DNA of 64,000 bases from Streptomyces sp. NBC_00193. Its GTDB lineage: Bacteria; Actinomycetota; Actinomycetes; Streptomycetales; Streptomycetaceae. Below the pieces are notes generated by a model, which saw only the letters and a list, made by a program, of their open reading frames with translations, was not told the origin of the DNA and did not search any database. Location: positions 5,456,001-5,520,000 of the forward strand of contig NZ_JAPEMM010000001.1 of NCBI RefSeq assembly GCF_026342735.1, written 5' to 3'. This document shows, in pieces, positions 10,229 to 18,434 of this stretch (positions within the stretch are counted from its first letter, which is position 1; each line of letters opens with the position of its first letter). A program made the translations under genes and the position numbers.

Positions 10229-10453
10229 ATGACAAAGTCCGCAGTACCTCGCCGCCATCTGCCGTCCAGCCCGTTCAAGGCCCCCGTGGAAGCGCCCCTC
10301 CGGCACTTCAGCGTCGGCGACCGGGTTTCTCACGACGAGCACGGCCTCGGCCGTGTCGTCGCCATTGAGGAGGGGATCGCTGTCCTCGTCGAATTCGGGC
10401 CTGAGGTCCGCAAGCGCATCCTGAGTCCGTACACCAAGATGTCCGCCCTCTGA
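10229..10453 (+). CDS. Small CarD/KOW-like beta-barrel protein
   Basis: A 74-aa protein. After a short Pro-rich N-terminus, FSVGDRVSHDEHGLGRVV resembles the RNA-polymerase-interacting or KOW-like barrel of CarD/Mfd. The rest is IAVLVEFGPEVRKRIL. A start at 10175 would add 18 residues without support. It has no obvious operon partner; the RNase gene starts 49 bp downstream. It may bind RNA polymerase or nucleic acid, but that is an inference from fold-like spacing of glycine and hydrophobic residues. Confidence 0.7.
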   Translation: MTKSAVPRRHLPSSPFKAPVEAPLRHFSVGDRVSHDEHGLGRVVAIEEGIAVLVEFGPEVRKRILSPYTKMSAL

Positions 10454-10502
10454 AGACACCGCGCGATTCGCGGGAGAATCGGATATTTGGCACGATCGGT
10501 GC

Positions 10503-10988
10503 ATGATCTTTCGGAACGTGCCCCGATCGTTGCTGCGTGTGCTGGGGGCTGTGTTCCTCTGCGCGGCGCTGGTCGGTGCGGTGGGTTGCAGCGGGAAGAA
10601 ACCCGCGCCTGCCGCGGCCACCAGTACGAGCGCGAGCGCCGGCTCCGGCGTTGACGTTGCCCCGAGCGGGGCGGCGAGTTCCGCTGTGCCGACGCCCGGA
10701 TGGGCGAAGGGCATGGCGACGGTACGGGCCTCGGCATTGCCGCAGCAGGCCCGGGACGTGCTGACGCTGATCGACAAGGGCGGGCCGTACCAGTACCGGC
10801 AGGACGGGACCGTCTTCGGCAATTTCGAGAAGGTCCTGCCGCAGAAGAAGCGCGGCTACTACCACGAGTTCACCGTGAAGACGCCCGGTGAGCGGGACCG
10901 TGGGGCCCGGCGGATCGTGACCGGTGGGGGCGGGGAGTTCTTCTACACGGACGACCACTACGAGACCTTCAAGGCGGTTCTCCGATGA
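10503..10988 (+). CDS. Lipid-anchored guanyl-specific ribonuclease, RNase Sa family
   Basis: A 161-aa secreted ribonuclease. Residues 1-28 form a lipoprotein signal (LRVLGAVFLCAALVGAVGC, lipobox before the Cys). A Ser/Ala linker follows, then the N1/T1-type RNase domain (about 75-161). RNase Sa catalytic residues are recognisable: YYHE (Glu), RGARRIV (Arg) and DDHYETF (His). RNase Sa's two disulfide cysteines appear absent: the first position reads VRASALP, and no C-terminal Cys exists. The next gene overlaps by 4 bp and encodes a barstar-like inhibitor, the classical pairing that protects the cytoplasm. It should degrade extracellular RNA from the cell surface. Confidence 0.9.
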   Translation: MIFRNVPRSLLRVLGAVFLCAALVGAVGCSGKKPAPAAATSTSASAGSGVDVAPSGAASSAVPTPGWAKGMATVRASALPQQARDVLTLIDKGGPYQYRQDGTVFGNFEKVLPQKKRGYYHEFTVKTPGERDRGARRIVTGGGGEFFYTDDHYETFKAVLR

Positions 10989-11422
10989 CCTTGGACCCGC
11001 GTCCCCTGGCCCCCGCGCTCGAAGCGGCCGAGGCCGCCGGCTGGGTGACCGTACGGCTGGATCTGGACGGCGTACGGAGCAAGGCGGAGCTGATGCGGCG
11101 GTGTGGGGCCGCGCTGCGGCTGCCGCCGTGGGTCGGGGGGAACTGGGATGCGCTGTCGGATGCGCTGAGGGATCTGTCGTGGTTGCCGGCGGCGCCGGGG
11201 CGGCTGCTGGCCGTGAGCTCCTGGCGGGGCTATGCGGAGGTGCGGCCCGCGGACTGGGAGACGCTGCGGGAGGTGCTGGAGGAGGCCGTCGATTTCTGGC
11301 GGGCCGACTCCGAGGGTGAGGGGGCGGGGCCCGGGTTGACGGTGCTGCTCGCCGAGTCCGGCCCGGGGCCGGCTGCCGGGGCTCCGCCCCGGACCCCGCG
11401 CCTCAAACGCCGGCGGGGCTGA
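10985..11422 (+). CDS. Barstar-family ribonuclease inhibitor
   Basis: A 145-aa cytoplasmic inhibitor translationally coupled to the RNase (ATGA overlap). The barstar core is about 20-110: TVRLDLDGVRSKAELMRRCG, LRLPPWVGGNWDALSDALRD (the Asp-bearing helix that plugs the RNase active site), and WETLREVLEEAVDFW. The last 15 or so residues (GAPPRTPRLKRRRG) are encoded by an intergenic-type REP-like repeat starting at 11378, so the C-terminal tail is probably non-essential and acquired by repeat insertion. The partner is inferred from adjacency. Confidence 0.9.
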   Translation: MTLDPRPLAPALEAAEAAGWVTVRLDLDGVRSKAELMRRCGAALRLPPWVGGNWDALSDALRDLSWLPAAPGRLLAVSSWRGYAEVRPADWETLREVLEEAVDFWRADSEGEGAGPGLTVLLAESGPGPAAGAPPRTPRLKRRRG

Positions 11423-11510
11423 ATGTGCCCCGGCGGGGCTGGGATCGTGCGGCGGGGCTGAAAGATCGGGGCTCCGCCCCGGACCCCGCGCCTCAAACGC
11501 CGGCGAGGCT
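11378..11510. repeat. Two direct copies of a 43-bp REP-like element
   Basis: Copies at 11378-11420 and 11468-11510 share ggggctccgccccggacc, then ccgcgcctcaaacgccgg, almost identically. The first lies inside the barstar 3' end. Shorter fragments (ggcggggct, gcggagccc) continue to about 11580. The same core builds the inverted repeat at 2752-2916. The region lies between convergent genes and may work as terminator. Confidence 0.8.
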
Positions 11511-11591
11511 GGATTTGCCCCCGCGGGGCTCGATGTGCCGACGAGGCTGGATGTGCCCCGGCGGAGCCCAGGGGCTCCGCCGGGTTTCTGG

Positions 11592-12083
11592 TCAGGACTT
11601 CGGGATCCAGGGTGGGGTCTGGCCCCAGGACCAGACCGGGATGTCGGCCGCGTCGACCGGGGGCGGGTTGGGGCCCGAGTAGATCAGGGCCATGCGGGTG
11701 CCCCACTCGATGTAGTACGCGAAGACCGCGCGGAACTCCGGGTCCGTGGGCAGGCCCACCTCGTCGGCCGTGTCCGTCAGCAGGTCCACCCAGCGGCGGC
11801 GCTGCTCTTCGGTGATGCCGCGGCCCAGGTGCTTGGTGGCCATGTGCTGGTGGCCGCCGTGGGACGCGGTGTACTGCTTCGGGCCGCCGAAGACCTCCGC
11901 CAGCCAGACCGCCACGTGCTGGGGGTGCTCGGAGTCCATGCCCGCGAAGACCGGGGCCAGGATCTCGTCCTGCAGGGCGTGGGCGTAGAAGACGTCCGTG
12001 AGGCGGTTCATCGCCTCCTCGCCGCCCATCCACTCGTAGATCGTGGGCGTGGTGTCCGGTGTGGTGTCGGGTGCGGTGCTCAT
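11592..12083 (-). CDS. Group II truncated haemoglobin (GlbO/trHbO-like)
   Basis: A 163-aa haem protein. After a 15-residue Thr/Pro tail comes IYEWMGGEEAMNRLTDVFYA, the trHb N-terminal helix. HGGHQHMATKHLGRGI carries the likely proximal histidine. AYYIEWGTRMAL contains the TrpG8 diagnostic of group II/O globins. Such globins bind O2/NO and interact with redox partners at the membrane. ATG 12083 overlaps the upstream ABM-domain gene by 4 bp, so the two are coupled. Globin-ABM pairing hints at oxidative or quinone stress, but that is inferred. Confidence 0.92.
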   Translation of the reverse strand: MSTAPDTTPDTTPTIYEWMGGEEAMNRLTDVFYAHALQDEILAPVFAGMDSEHPQHVAVWLAEVFGGPKQYTASHGGHQHMATKHLGRGITEEQRRRWVDLLTDTADEVGLPTDPEFRAVFAYYIEWGTRMALIYSGPNPPPVDAADIPVWSWGQTPPWIPKS

Positions 12084-12409
12084 GACGGGGTGGAAGCCTT
12101 TCCGGGGCCGGCCACCTTGGTGACGAGGTAGTGCTGCATTTCCTCGATGGCCGTGACGTACGGGCGGATCGCGCTGAAGAACGCGGGGAAGTGCTCGCCC
12201 TTGCGGAATCCGTTCAGGTGGGCGTCGATCGAAGTCCAGCGGATGCGCAGGATGTAGCGCTCGGGCTCTTCGTCGCAGCGGGCGAGTTCGTAGTCGATGC
12301 ACTCCGGCGAGGCGGCCAGGGACTCGGAGGCCCTGACGTACGCGTCTTCGAAAGCCGGCTGATCGTCCAATGCGATCCGGTAACGGATGTATTCGACGGT
12401 GGTGGTCAT
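12080..12409 (-). CDS. Antibiotic-biosynthesis-monooxygenase (ABM) domain protein
   Basis: A 109-aa dimeric alpha+beta barrel protein: VEYIRYRIALDDQPAFEDAY, then SPECIDYELARCDEEPERYI and LRIRWTSIDAHLNGF. ABM proteins include cofactor-free monooxygenases and haem-degrading enzymes. It is first in a two-gene unit with the globin (TCATGA overlap). The pairing suggests the globin supplies or senses O2 for it, or that both respond to the same stress. The substrate is unknown. Confidence 0.85.
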   Translation of the reverse strand: MTTTVEYIRYRIALDDQPAFEDAYVRASESLAASPECIDYELARCDEEPERYILRIRWTSIDAHLNGFRKGEHFPAFFSAIRPYVTAIEEMQHYLVTKVAGPGKASTPS

Positions 12410-12500
12410 GGTGCGGGCCTCTCCCTGGGGTCGGGCGTTGATCGCCGGTGGTCCGTGTCAGGCTTGCGCGATCTTGCGGGCGCCGGGGGATCTTTCGCCG

Positions 12501-12998
12501 TTATGACCCGGACTTCTGGGAGTCGGTGAGGTCCGGACCCTCTGCGCGGACCTGCTGGACCCGGTCCAGGGACTCGCGCAGGTCCGTCAGCCAGGTGTCG
12601 GTGTTGCGTCCGACCAGGCGGACGCACCAGGCCAGGGCGTCGGCGCGGCTGCGGGCGACGCCGCCCGCGACCAGGGTGTCGAGGACCTGGCGCTCGGGCT
12701 GGCGCAGGCGGGTCATGACGGGGACCGCGAGGTGGGTGAAGAGGGTCCGCTCCTCGCCCGACTGGGCGGCCCAGGACACCTTGCGGCGGTAGAGCTCCTC
12801 CGCCTCCCGGGCCACCTCGACGCGCTGTTCCCGGGTGCGCTCGCGGAAGGCCGCCACCGATTCGGTCGCGGGTATCTCACCGACGACGGTGATCTCCTCC
12901 CGGTCGACCGTGACCGAGAGGAGCGACTCGTAGACGTCCACCGGCAGCCGCTCGGCGAACCAGGAGCGGAGCTGCTCGTTCTGCTCGGATGTAATCAT
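12501..12998 (-). CDS. Conserved hypothetical actinobacterial protein
   Basis: A 165-aa soluble protein of unknown function. Residues 1-50 look like alpha/beta (LPVDVYESLLSVTVDREEITVVGEIP). Residues 50-85 are highly charged helix (FRERTREQRVEVAREAEELYRRK). About 100-160 (RQVLDTLVAGGVARSRADALAWCVRLVG) resembles a short helical DNA-binding or ribbon-helix-helix-associated segment. ATG 12998 starts the protein. I do not recognise the family by name; regulatory function would be a guess. Confidence 0.72.
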   Translation of the reverse strand: MITSEQNEQLRSWFAERLPVDVYESLLSVTVDREEITVVGEIPATESVAAFRERTREQRVEVAREAEELYRRKVSWAAQSGEERTLFTHLAVPVMTRLRQPERQVLDTLVAGGVARSRADALAWCVRLVGRNTDTWLTDLRESLDRVQQVRAEGPDLTDSQKSGS

Positions 12999-13086
12999 GT
13001 AATCAACGGTGCGTCCGGGCAGAGCTTGATCGCAAGGGGGTCGGCGCGCTGTTCGCTCTCAGCCCACAGGGGCCGGGCCGGAGGGA

Positions 13087-14850
13087 TCAGCCCATCGAGC
13101 GGTAGCGGTGGATCAGGGAGACCGCCATGGCTCCCTCGCCCACGCCCGAGGCGACGCGTTTGACCGAGTGGGCCCGTACGTCCCCCGCCGCGAAGACTCC
13201 GGGGACGCTGGTCTCCAGCGGGTACGGGGCGCGCTCCAGGCTCCATTCCGCCGGGAGTTCGCCGCCGTTGGAGATCAGGTCCGAGCCGGTGAGCACGAAG
13301 CCGTACTCGTCCCGCTCCACCACCCCGGCCAGCCACCCCGTGTGCGGGCGGGCGCCGATGAAGGTGAACATGAAGCGGGCCGGGATCTCCTTGTCCTCGC
13401 CGGTCTCGGAGTTGTGGAGGGTCAGCCGTTCGAGGTGGTCCTCGCCGTGCAGGCGGACGACCGTCGTGCGGACCCGCACCTCGATGTTGGGGGTGCGCTC
13501 GATCTCGTCGATCAGGTAGCGGGACATGCTGTCGTCGAGCGAGGCCGCGCGGACCAGGATCGTGACCCGGGCGGCGTACTTGGCGAAGTGCACGGCGGCC
13601 TGGCCGGCCGAGTTGGCCCCGCCCACGATGAACACGTGCTGCGAGATGCACGCCGAGCTCTCCGTGGTCGCCGCGCCGTAGTAGAGCCCGGCGCCCTCGA
13701 AGCGGTCGGCGCCCGGGGCGTCCAGGCGGTTGTACGAGACCCCGGTCGCCAGGAGCACCGTCTCGGCGCTGATCTCCGTCCCGTCCGCCAGGGTCAGGAT
13801 CTTCGCCGGGTCGTCACGGGTCAGCGAGGTCACCTCCACCGGGTGCAGGATCTCGGCCCCGAAGCGGGAGGCCTGGATGGTGGCGCGGCGGGTCAGGTCG
13901 CCGCCGGAGAGGCCCGAGGGGAAGCCGAGGTAGTTTTCGATCAGGCTGGAGGTGCCCGCCTGGCCGCCCGGGGCGCGGGAGTCCAGCATGAGCGTGGACA
14001 GGCCCTCGGAGGCCGAGTAGACGCCGGCCGCGAGGCCCGCCGGGCCCGCGCCGACGATGACGCACTCGTAGTGCGGGCGCGAGGCGGTGGTGGCCAGCCC
14101 CAGGCGCTGGGCGAGCTGCGTGTCCGTCGGCGCGGAGAGCACCGAGCCGTCCGGGAAGCGCACCAGGGGCAGCGCGGCGTCGGGCTGGGCGGCGGCGATC
14201 ACGGTCAGCGCCTCGGGGTCCCGCTCGACGTTGAGGAAGCGGAAGGGCTGGCCGTTGCGGGTGAAGAAGTCCCGGACGGCATGGGTGCCGGGGGAGACCA
14301 GGTGACCCGCGACGATGATCCCGTCGTACGCCGGGCGATAGGTCGCGAGCCAGTCGGAGAGCAGGTCGTCCAGGACCGGGAAGAGCCGCTCGTGCGGCGG
14401 GTCCCAGGGCTTGAGCAGGTAGTAGTCCAGGCGGACCCGGTTGATCGCGGTGATCGCCGCGTCCGTCTCGGCGTACGCGGTGAGGAGCACGCGGCGCGCG
14501 TCGGGGAACCGGCTCACGGCCTCCAGCAGGAACTCGACCCCGGTGACGTCGGGCATCCGCTGGTCGACGAGGAAGAGCGCCGGGTCGTGGCCGCGCTCGT
14601 CGAGGGAGTCCAGGATCTTGAGGGCGTCGGCGGCCGAGGAGGCGCCGAGCACCCGGTAGCGGTCTCCGTACGCGCTGCGCAGGTCGCGGCGGACGGCGCG
14701 CAGCACCTGCGGGTCGTCGTCCACGGCCAGGATGACGGGCTTGCGGTTCTCCGCGCGCGCCGCGGCTTCGGCGGTCGCGGCGGGGGTGCTCGTGGGTGCG
14801 GTGCTCGTGGGCGCGGTGCCGGCGGCGGCGCTCTCCGGGGCCGCGCTCAC
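13087..14850 (-). CDS. Receiver domain fused to thioredoxin-reductase-like flavoprotein
   Basis: A 587-aa fusion. About 35-160 is a complete response-regulator receiver: D44/D45 acid pocket, phosphoacceptor D96 in LVDQRMPD, T124, and K147 in LLKPW. A thioredoxin-like segment (about 165-250; DGIIVAGHLVSPGTHAVRDFF) precedes a two-dinucleotide-domain flavoprotein (about 265-585): FAD loop VGAGPAGLAAG, NADPH loop VGGANSAGQAA, closing FAAGDVR. The redox CxxC of thioredoxin reductase is missing; the region reads GAATTESSACIS. The start is GTG 14850, overlapping the UBP gene stop (GTGA). It probably pairs with the cNMP-type histidine kinase at 37274; this is inferred from co-occurrence I remember and from their flanking positions. 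Confidence 0.88.
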   Translation of the reverse strand: MSAAPESAAAGTAPTSTAPTSTPAATAEAAARAENRKPVILAVDDDPQVLRAVRRDLRSAYGDRYRVLGASSAADALKILDSLDERGHDPALFLVDQRMPDVTGVEFLLEAVSRFPDARRVLLTAYAETDAAITAINRVRLDYYLLKPWDPPHERLFPVLDDLLSDWLATYRPAYDGIIVAGHLVSPGTHAVRDFFTRNGQPFRFLNVERDPEALTVIAAAQPDAALPLVRFPDGSVLSAPTDTQLAQRLGLATTASRPHYECVIVGAGPAGLAAGVYSASEGLSTLMLDSRAPGGQAGTSSLIENYLGFPSGLSGGDLTRRATIQASRFGAEILHPVEVTSLTRDDPAKILTLADGTEISAETVLLATGVSYNRLDAPGADRFEGAGLYYGAATTESSACISQHVFIVGGANSAGQAAVHFAKYAARVTILVRAASLDDSMSRYLIDEIERTPNIEVRVRTTVVRLHGEDHLERLTLHNSETGEDKEIPARFMFTFIGARPHTGWLAGVVERDEYGFVLTGSDLISNGGELPAEWSLERAPYPLETSVPGVFAAGDVRAHSVKRVASGVGEGAMAVSLIHRYRSMG

Positions 14851-15119
14851 GCCGGGTCCAGCATCAGCTTGTCGGCGTAGCACCAGGCCCAGTCCTCGCC
14901 GGGCTCGTGGGAGGCCGCGATGGGGTGCTCGGTGGTGCCGTAGTGCCTGGTGGCGTGACGGTTCTTCGAGGAGTCGCAGCAGCCGACGTGCCCGCAGCTC
15001 AGGCACATCCGCAGGTGCACCCAGGTGTCACCGGAGACGAGGCACTCCTCGCAGCCCTCGGTGCCGGGTTTCACCGGACGTATCGACTCGATGTGGGTGC
15101 ACAACAGGTCCATCGTCAT
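14847..15119 (-). CDS. UBP-type zinc-finger protein
   Basis: A 90-aa single-domain protein. Cys and His ligands of the ubiquitin-hydrolase-type zinc finger are visible: GCEECLVSG, HLRMCLSCGHVGCCD, KNRHATRHYGTTEHPI. Its function in bacteria is unknown; as I recall it often accompanies the receiver/TrxR-like protein, which starts at its stop codon here. ATG 15119 has a purine-rich upstream stretch (gagagggacgggga). The pair diverges from the 24-gene run beginning at 15408. Confidence 0.88.
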   Translation of the reverse strand: MTMDLLCTHIESIRPVKPGTEGCEECLVSGDTWVHLRMCLSCGHVGCCDSSKNRHATRHYGTTEHPIAASHEPGEDWAWCYADKLMLDPA

Positions 15120-15168
15120 CGTCCCCGTCCCTCTCTCGCGCATCCGCGCTTCGCGCACGTGATTGCAG

Positions 15169-15190
15169 CGCGCCCGTGATTCACGGCGCG
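15169..15190. promoter_or_regulatory. Inverted repeat in the divergent spacer before the 24-gene run
   Basis: cgcgcccgtga (15169-15179) and tcacggcgcg (15181-15190) pair around one base, with a one-base bulge. The half-site cgtgatt also occurs at 15158-15164, 17 bp away. It lies in the 288-bp spacer shared by the UBP gene and the first DJ-1 gene, so it is a candidate operator for both directions. No convincing -10/-35 was found there. Confidence 0.4.
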
Positions 15191-15407
15191 TCCAGACCAT
15201 AAGGCGGGGTTCCGGCGACGGTTCAGGGATTCGGCCGAAGTCAGGTAGTCCGTCGGCTACTTCATGACCTCGCCGGACGACTTCCTGAGGTGCCCCCATG
15301 ACCTGGGCGACTACCTCACGAAGTCGCATACCAGCGCTTTGACGCAGCCCCCGGGCGCGGCCAGTGTGGGGGACGCCAACGACAACAGGCGGCGCCTGGA
15401 GGAATCC

Positions 15408-16232
15408 GTGAGCAGAAAGATTCTGGTCATTGTCTCCGAACACGGTTACTGGGCCGAAGAACTGATCGGCCCCGTATCCCAGTTCGACGAGCAGGGCTAT
15501 GAAGTCGTATTCGCCACGCCGACCGGGAAGCGTGCCCACGCTCTCCCGCCGAGCCTCGACGCGAACTACATCGATCCTCCGCTGGGACGCTCGGTCACCA
15601 CCGAGGAGAACGCCCGGCTGGGCCGGGAGTTCGAGCAGTCGAGCCGGCTCGACTCCCCGCTGGACATCGAAGCGTGGGCCCCCGAGCGCCCGTACACGAG
15701 CGACTCGGCCTATCTGCCCAAGCTGGAGCAGTACCACCGCGATCTGGACAAGCTCCAGGCCGACATCGCCGGCTTCGACGCGGTGCTCGTCGTGGGCGGC
15801 AGCGGTCCGATCGTCGACCTCGCCAACAACGAGCGCGTGCACGCCCTGATCCTCGCCTTCAAGAACGCGGGCAAGGTGGTCGCGGCCGAGTGCTACGGCG
15901 TCGCCTGCCTGGCCTTCGCCCGGGACTGGGGCGACCGCCGCAGCATCATCTGGGGCAAGCACGTGACCGGCCACTGCAAGGAGTACGACTACAAGGACGG
16001 CACCGGATTCCTCGGCACCGATTTCAACATGGGGCCGCCGCCGTATCCGCTGGAGTACATCCTGCGCGATGCGACCGGGCCGAGCGGTGCGTACATCGGG
16101 AATTTCGGTCACCCCCTTTCGGTCATCGTCGACTTCCCGTTCGTGACCGGTCGTTCGACCCCCGACTCGTATCTCACGGGGCAGAAGATCGTGGAAGTCC
16201 TGGAGAACGGTCTCACCCGGTACGGCTGGTAA
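15408..16232 (+). CDS. DJ-1/PfpI-family protein, type-1 amidotransferase-like (first of three)
   Basis: A 274-aa protein, long for the family. KILVIVSEHGYWAEELIGP begins the fold, FDAVLVVGGSGPIVDLANN forms the central strand and loop, and AAECYGVACLAF holds the nucleophile elbow (Cys). The extension with KHVTGHCKEYDYKDGTGF is like Hsp31-class members, which include glyoxalase III and chaperones. GGAGG (15398-15402) precedes GTG 15408 by 5 bp, so longer frames upstream are rejected. It opens the run of co-directional genes, 34 bp before the ThDP enzyme. A role in reactive aldehyde handling is plausible. Confidence 0.88.
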   Translation: MSRKILVIVSEHGYWAEELIGPVSQFDEQGYEVVFATPTGKRAHALPPSLDANYIDPPLGRSVTTEENARLGREFEQSSRLDSPLDIEAWAPERPYTSDSAYLPKLEQYHRDLDKLQADIAGFDAVLVVGGSGPIVDLANNERVHALILAFKNAGKVVAAECYGVACLAFARDWGDRRSIIWGKHVTGHCKEYDYKDGTGFLGTDFNMGPPPYPLEYILRDATGPSGAYIGNFGHPLSVIVDFPFVTGRSTPDSYLTGQKIVEVLENGLTRYGW

Positions 16233-16266
16233 TTCCGATACCCGCGGGAAGAGGAGGGGGAGTTCG

Positions 16267-17922
16267 ATGAGTTCTGGAGCCACTCCCGGACGGGAAAGGC
16301 TGATCGACCAGTTCAAGGCCGACGGCCTGAACGTCATGTTCGGAAATCCGGGGACGGTGGAACAGGGATTCCTCGACGCGGTCGACGCGGCGGAGGACTT
16401 CCACTACGTCCTCGCCCTCCAGGAGACGGTGGCCGCCGGGATCGCCGACGGCTATGCCCGCGCCACCGGCGGGGCGGCGCTGCTCCAGCTCCACTCCGGG
16501 GTGGGGCTGGGCAACGGCATCGGCATGCTCTACCAGTCGCTGCGCGGCCACACCCCGCTCGTCGTGGTCGCCGGCGACGCGGGGGTGCGCTACGACGCCA
16601 TGGACGCGCAGATGGCGTCCGACCTCGTGGCGATGGCGAAGCCGGTGACCAAGTACGCGACCCGGGTCACCGACCGGCACTCCGTGCTCCGCACGATCCG
16701 CCGGGCGGTGAAGATCGCCCTGACCCCGCCGCGCGGCCCGGTGTTCGTGGCGCTGCCGATGGACGTGCTGGACGAGCTCAACTCCGAGCTCGTGCTGCCC
16801 GCCACGGTGCCGCTCACGGACGTGGCGCCCTCGCCCGCCTCGGTGGGGCGGGCGGCCGAGCTGCTGGCCTCCGCGCAGCGGCCGGTCGTCCTCGTCGGGG
16901 ACGGGGTCGCGCTCTCCGGGGCGCAGCGCGAACTCGTCGCCGTCGCCGAGCTGCTCGGCGCCGACGTGTACGAGGTCGACTCCTCCGAGGTGAACATCGC
17001 GGCCTCGCACCCGCTGCGCCGCGGTCAGACGGGCCACATGTTCGGCCCGCACAGCAAGGAGCTGATCGAGAACGCGGACGGGGTGCTGATCGTCGGCACC
17101 TACGTCTTCCCCGAGGTGTTCCCGGAGCTGGAGAGCCCCTTCCGGGCCGGCGCGCGGGTCGTGCACATCGACCTGAACGCCTACGAGATCGCCAAGAACC
17201 ATCCGGTGGACCTCGGGCTCGCCGCCGATCCCCGGCAGGCGCTGCGCGCACTGGCCGGCGTACTGGAACGGCTGCTCACCCCCGCGCAGCGGGCGGCGGC
17301 GGCCGGGCGGCTGGACGCACGGACCCGGGAACGGGTGCGGGCGGGCCAGGCGGAGCGGGAGGCGATGGATGCGGACGGTTCGCCGATGGCCGTCTTCCTG
17401 CGGACCCTGGCCGAGCGCACGGGCGGGGACCTGATCGTCTTCGACGAGGCGCTGACCACCTCCCCGCTGGTCACCCGGTACCTGCCGCCGGAGCGGCCGG
17501 GCGACTACCACCTCACCCGCGGCGGTTCGCTGGGCGTGGGCTTCCCGGGCGCGGTCGGCGTCAAGCTGGCCCGGCCGGAGCGGCTCGTCGTCGGCTTCGC
17601 CGGCGACGGCGGCTCGATGTACACCTACCAGGCGCTGTGGACGGCGGCCCGGCACGGCATCGAGGCCAAGTTCGTGGTCTGCAACAACCGCAAGTACCGG
17701 CTGCTGGACGACAACATCGCCCAGTACTGGCGGGAGCGGGAGATTCCGGAGCACGGCTTCCCGGGCTCCTTCGACCTCTCGCACCCCGAGATCGACTTCG
17801 CCGCCCTGGCCCGGTCGCTCGGGGCGGGCGGGATGCGGGTGGAGAAGCCCGACGAGGCGATCGCGGCGGTGGGGCGGATGCTCGCCCACCCCGGGCCGTT
17901 CCTCGTGGACGTGCAGATCTGA
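16267..17922 (+). CDS. Thiamine-diphosphate-dependent enzyme, benzoylformate decarboxylase-like
   Basis: A 551-aa three-domain ThDP enzyme (PYR, central TPP_M, PP). The cofactor-activating Glu is in LALQETVAAGIADGYA (about residue 53). GNPGT and LHSGVGLGN match the active-site loops of benzoylformate decarboxylase (MdlC), including its His70. The second MdlC histidine appears replaced (VFPEVFPEL). The ThDP/Mg motif GDGGSMYTYQALW...CNNRKYRLLDDN is near residue 446. It probably decarboxylates or ligates a 2-oxo acid; acetolactate-synthase-like activity is less likely because it lacks an accessory subunit. ATG 16267 has a strong RBS (gaggaggggg). Confidence 0.88.
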   Translation: MSSGATPGRERLIDQFKADGLNVMFGNPGTVEQGFLDAVDAAEDFHYVLALQETVAAGIADGYARATGGAALLQLHSGVGLGNGIGMLYQSLRGHTPLVVVAGDAGVRYDAMDAQMASDLVAMAKPVTKYATRVTDRHSVLRTIRRAVKIALTPPRGPVFVALPMDVLDELNSELVLPATVPLTDVAPSPASVGRAAELLASAQRPVVLVGDGVALSGAQRELVAVAELLGADVYEVDSSEVNIAASHPLRRGQTGHMFGPHSKELIENADGVLIVGTYVFPEVFPELESPFRAGARVVHIDLNAYEIAKNHPVDLGLAADPRQALRALAGVLERLLTPAQRAAAAGRLDARTRERVRAGQAEREAMDADGSPMAVFLRTLAERTGGDLIVFDEALTTSPLVTRYLPPERPGDYHLTRGGSLGVGFPGAVGVKLARPERLVVGFAGDGGSMYTYQALWTAARHGIEAKFVVCNNRKYRLLDDNIAQYWREREIPEHGFPGSFDLSHPEIDFAALARSLGAGGMRVEKPDEAIAAVGRMLAHPGPFLVDVQI

Positions 17923-17982
17923 CGCACCGCGCCCCCTCGCACCACGCCCCTTCATCCGCACGGACAGACAGGAGGAGACCGC

Positions 17983-18414
17983 ATGCCCGCCGAGCGGCTG
18001 ACCGAGGACGCGATCCGCGCCTTCGCCGACAAGTGGTACGTGGCCCTGGACCAGCACGTCCAGCCGGACCAGGTGCTGGCCCTGATCACCGAGGACCTGG
18101 AGTTCAAGGTCCCGGAGGACACCTTCCTCGGCCACCAGGGCTTCGGCCGCTGGTACGAGGCGGTCACGAACCGCTTCTTCGACGAGGTGCACACGGTCAC
18201 GAAGGTGGAGCCCGTCATCGAGGGCGACCGGGCGATCGTCCGGGTCCTCGTCAACTGGCAGGCCAAGATCTGGGACCCGCCGGCCGCCCGCAGCGTGTGG
18301 CTGGGCTTCGACGCCGACCAGACCTGGACCGTGGTCGCCGGCCCCGACGGGCCGCTGATCCGGCAGTACACCGTCAACGAACTGGCGCCCATGCCCGGTT
18401 CCGCCTCCCTCTGA
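17983..18414 (+). CDS. NTF2/SnoaL-like protein (1 of 3 in tandem)
   Basis: A 143-aa cone-fold protein: TEDAIRAFADKWYVALDQHV, LALITEDLEFKVPEDTF, then HQGFGRWYEAVTNRFF and TWTVVAGPDGPLIRQYTV. SnoaL-like proteins are small-molecule isomerases, dehydratases, hydroxylases or binding partners. AGGAGGAG lies before ATG 17983. It is followed 20 bp later by a paralogue-like gene, and a third follows. The three are too divergent to be a recent duplication. The substrate is unknown. Confidence 0.82.
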   Translation: MPAERLTEDAIRAFADKWYVALDQHVQPDQVLALITEDLEFKVPEDTFLGHQGFGRWYEAVTNRFFDEVHTVTKVEPVIEGDRAIVRVLVNWQAKIWDPPAARSVWLGFDADQTWTVVAGPDGPLIRQYTVNELAPMPGSASL

Positions 18415-18434
18415 GAGCCGAAGGAGAAGCGACG

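Noticed and set aside
13087-14850. Thioredoxin reductase activity for the flavoprotein fusion
   Set aside because: The redox CxxC is missing, so the name thioredoxin reductase would mislead.
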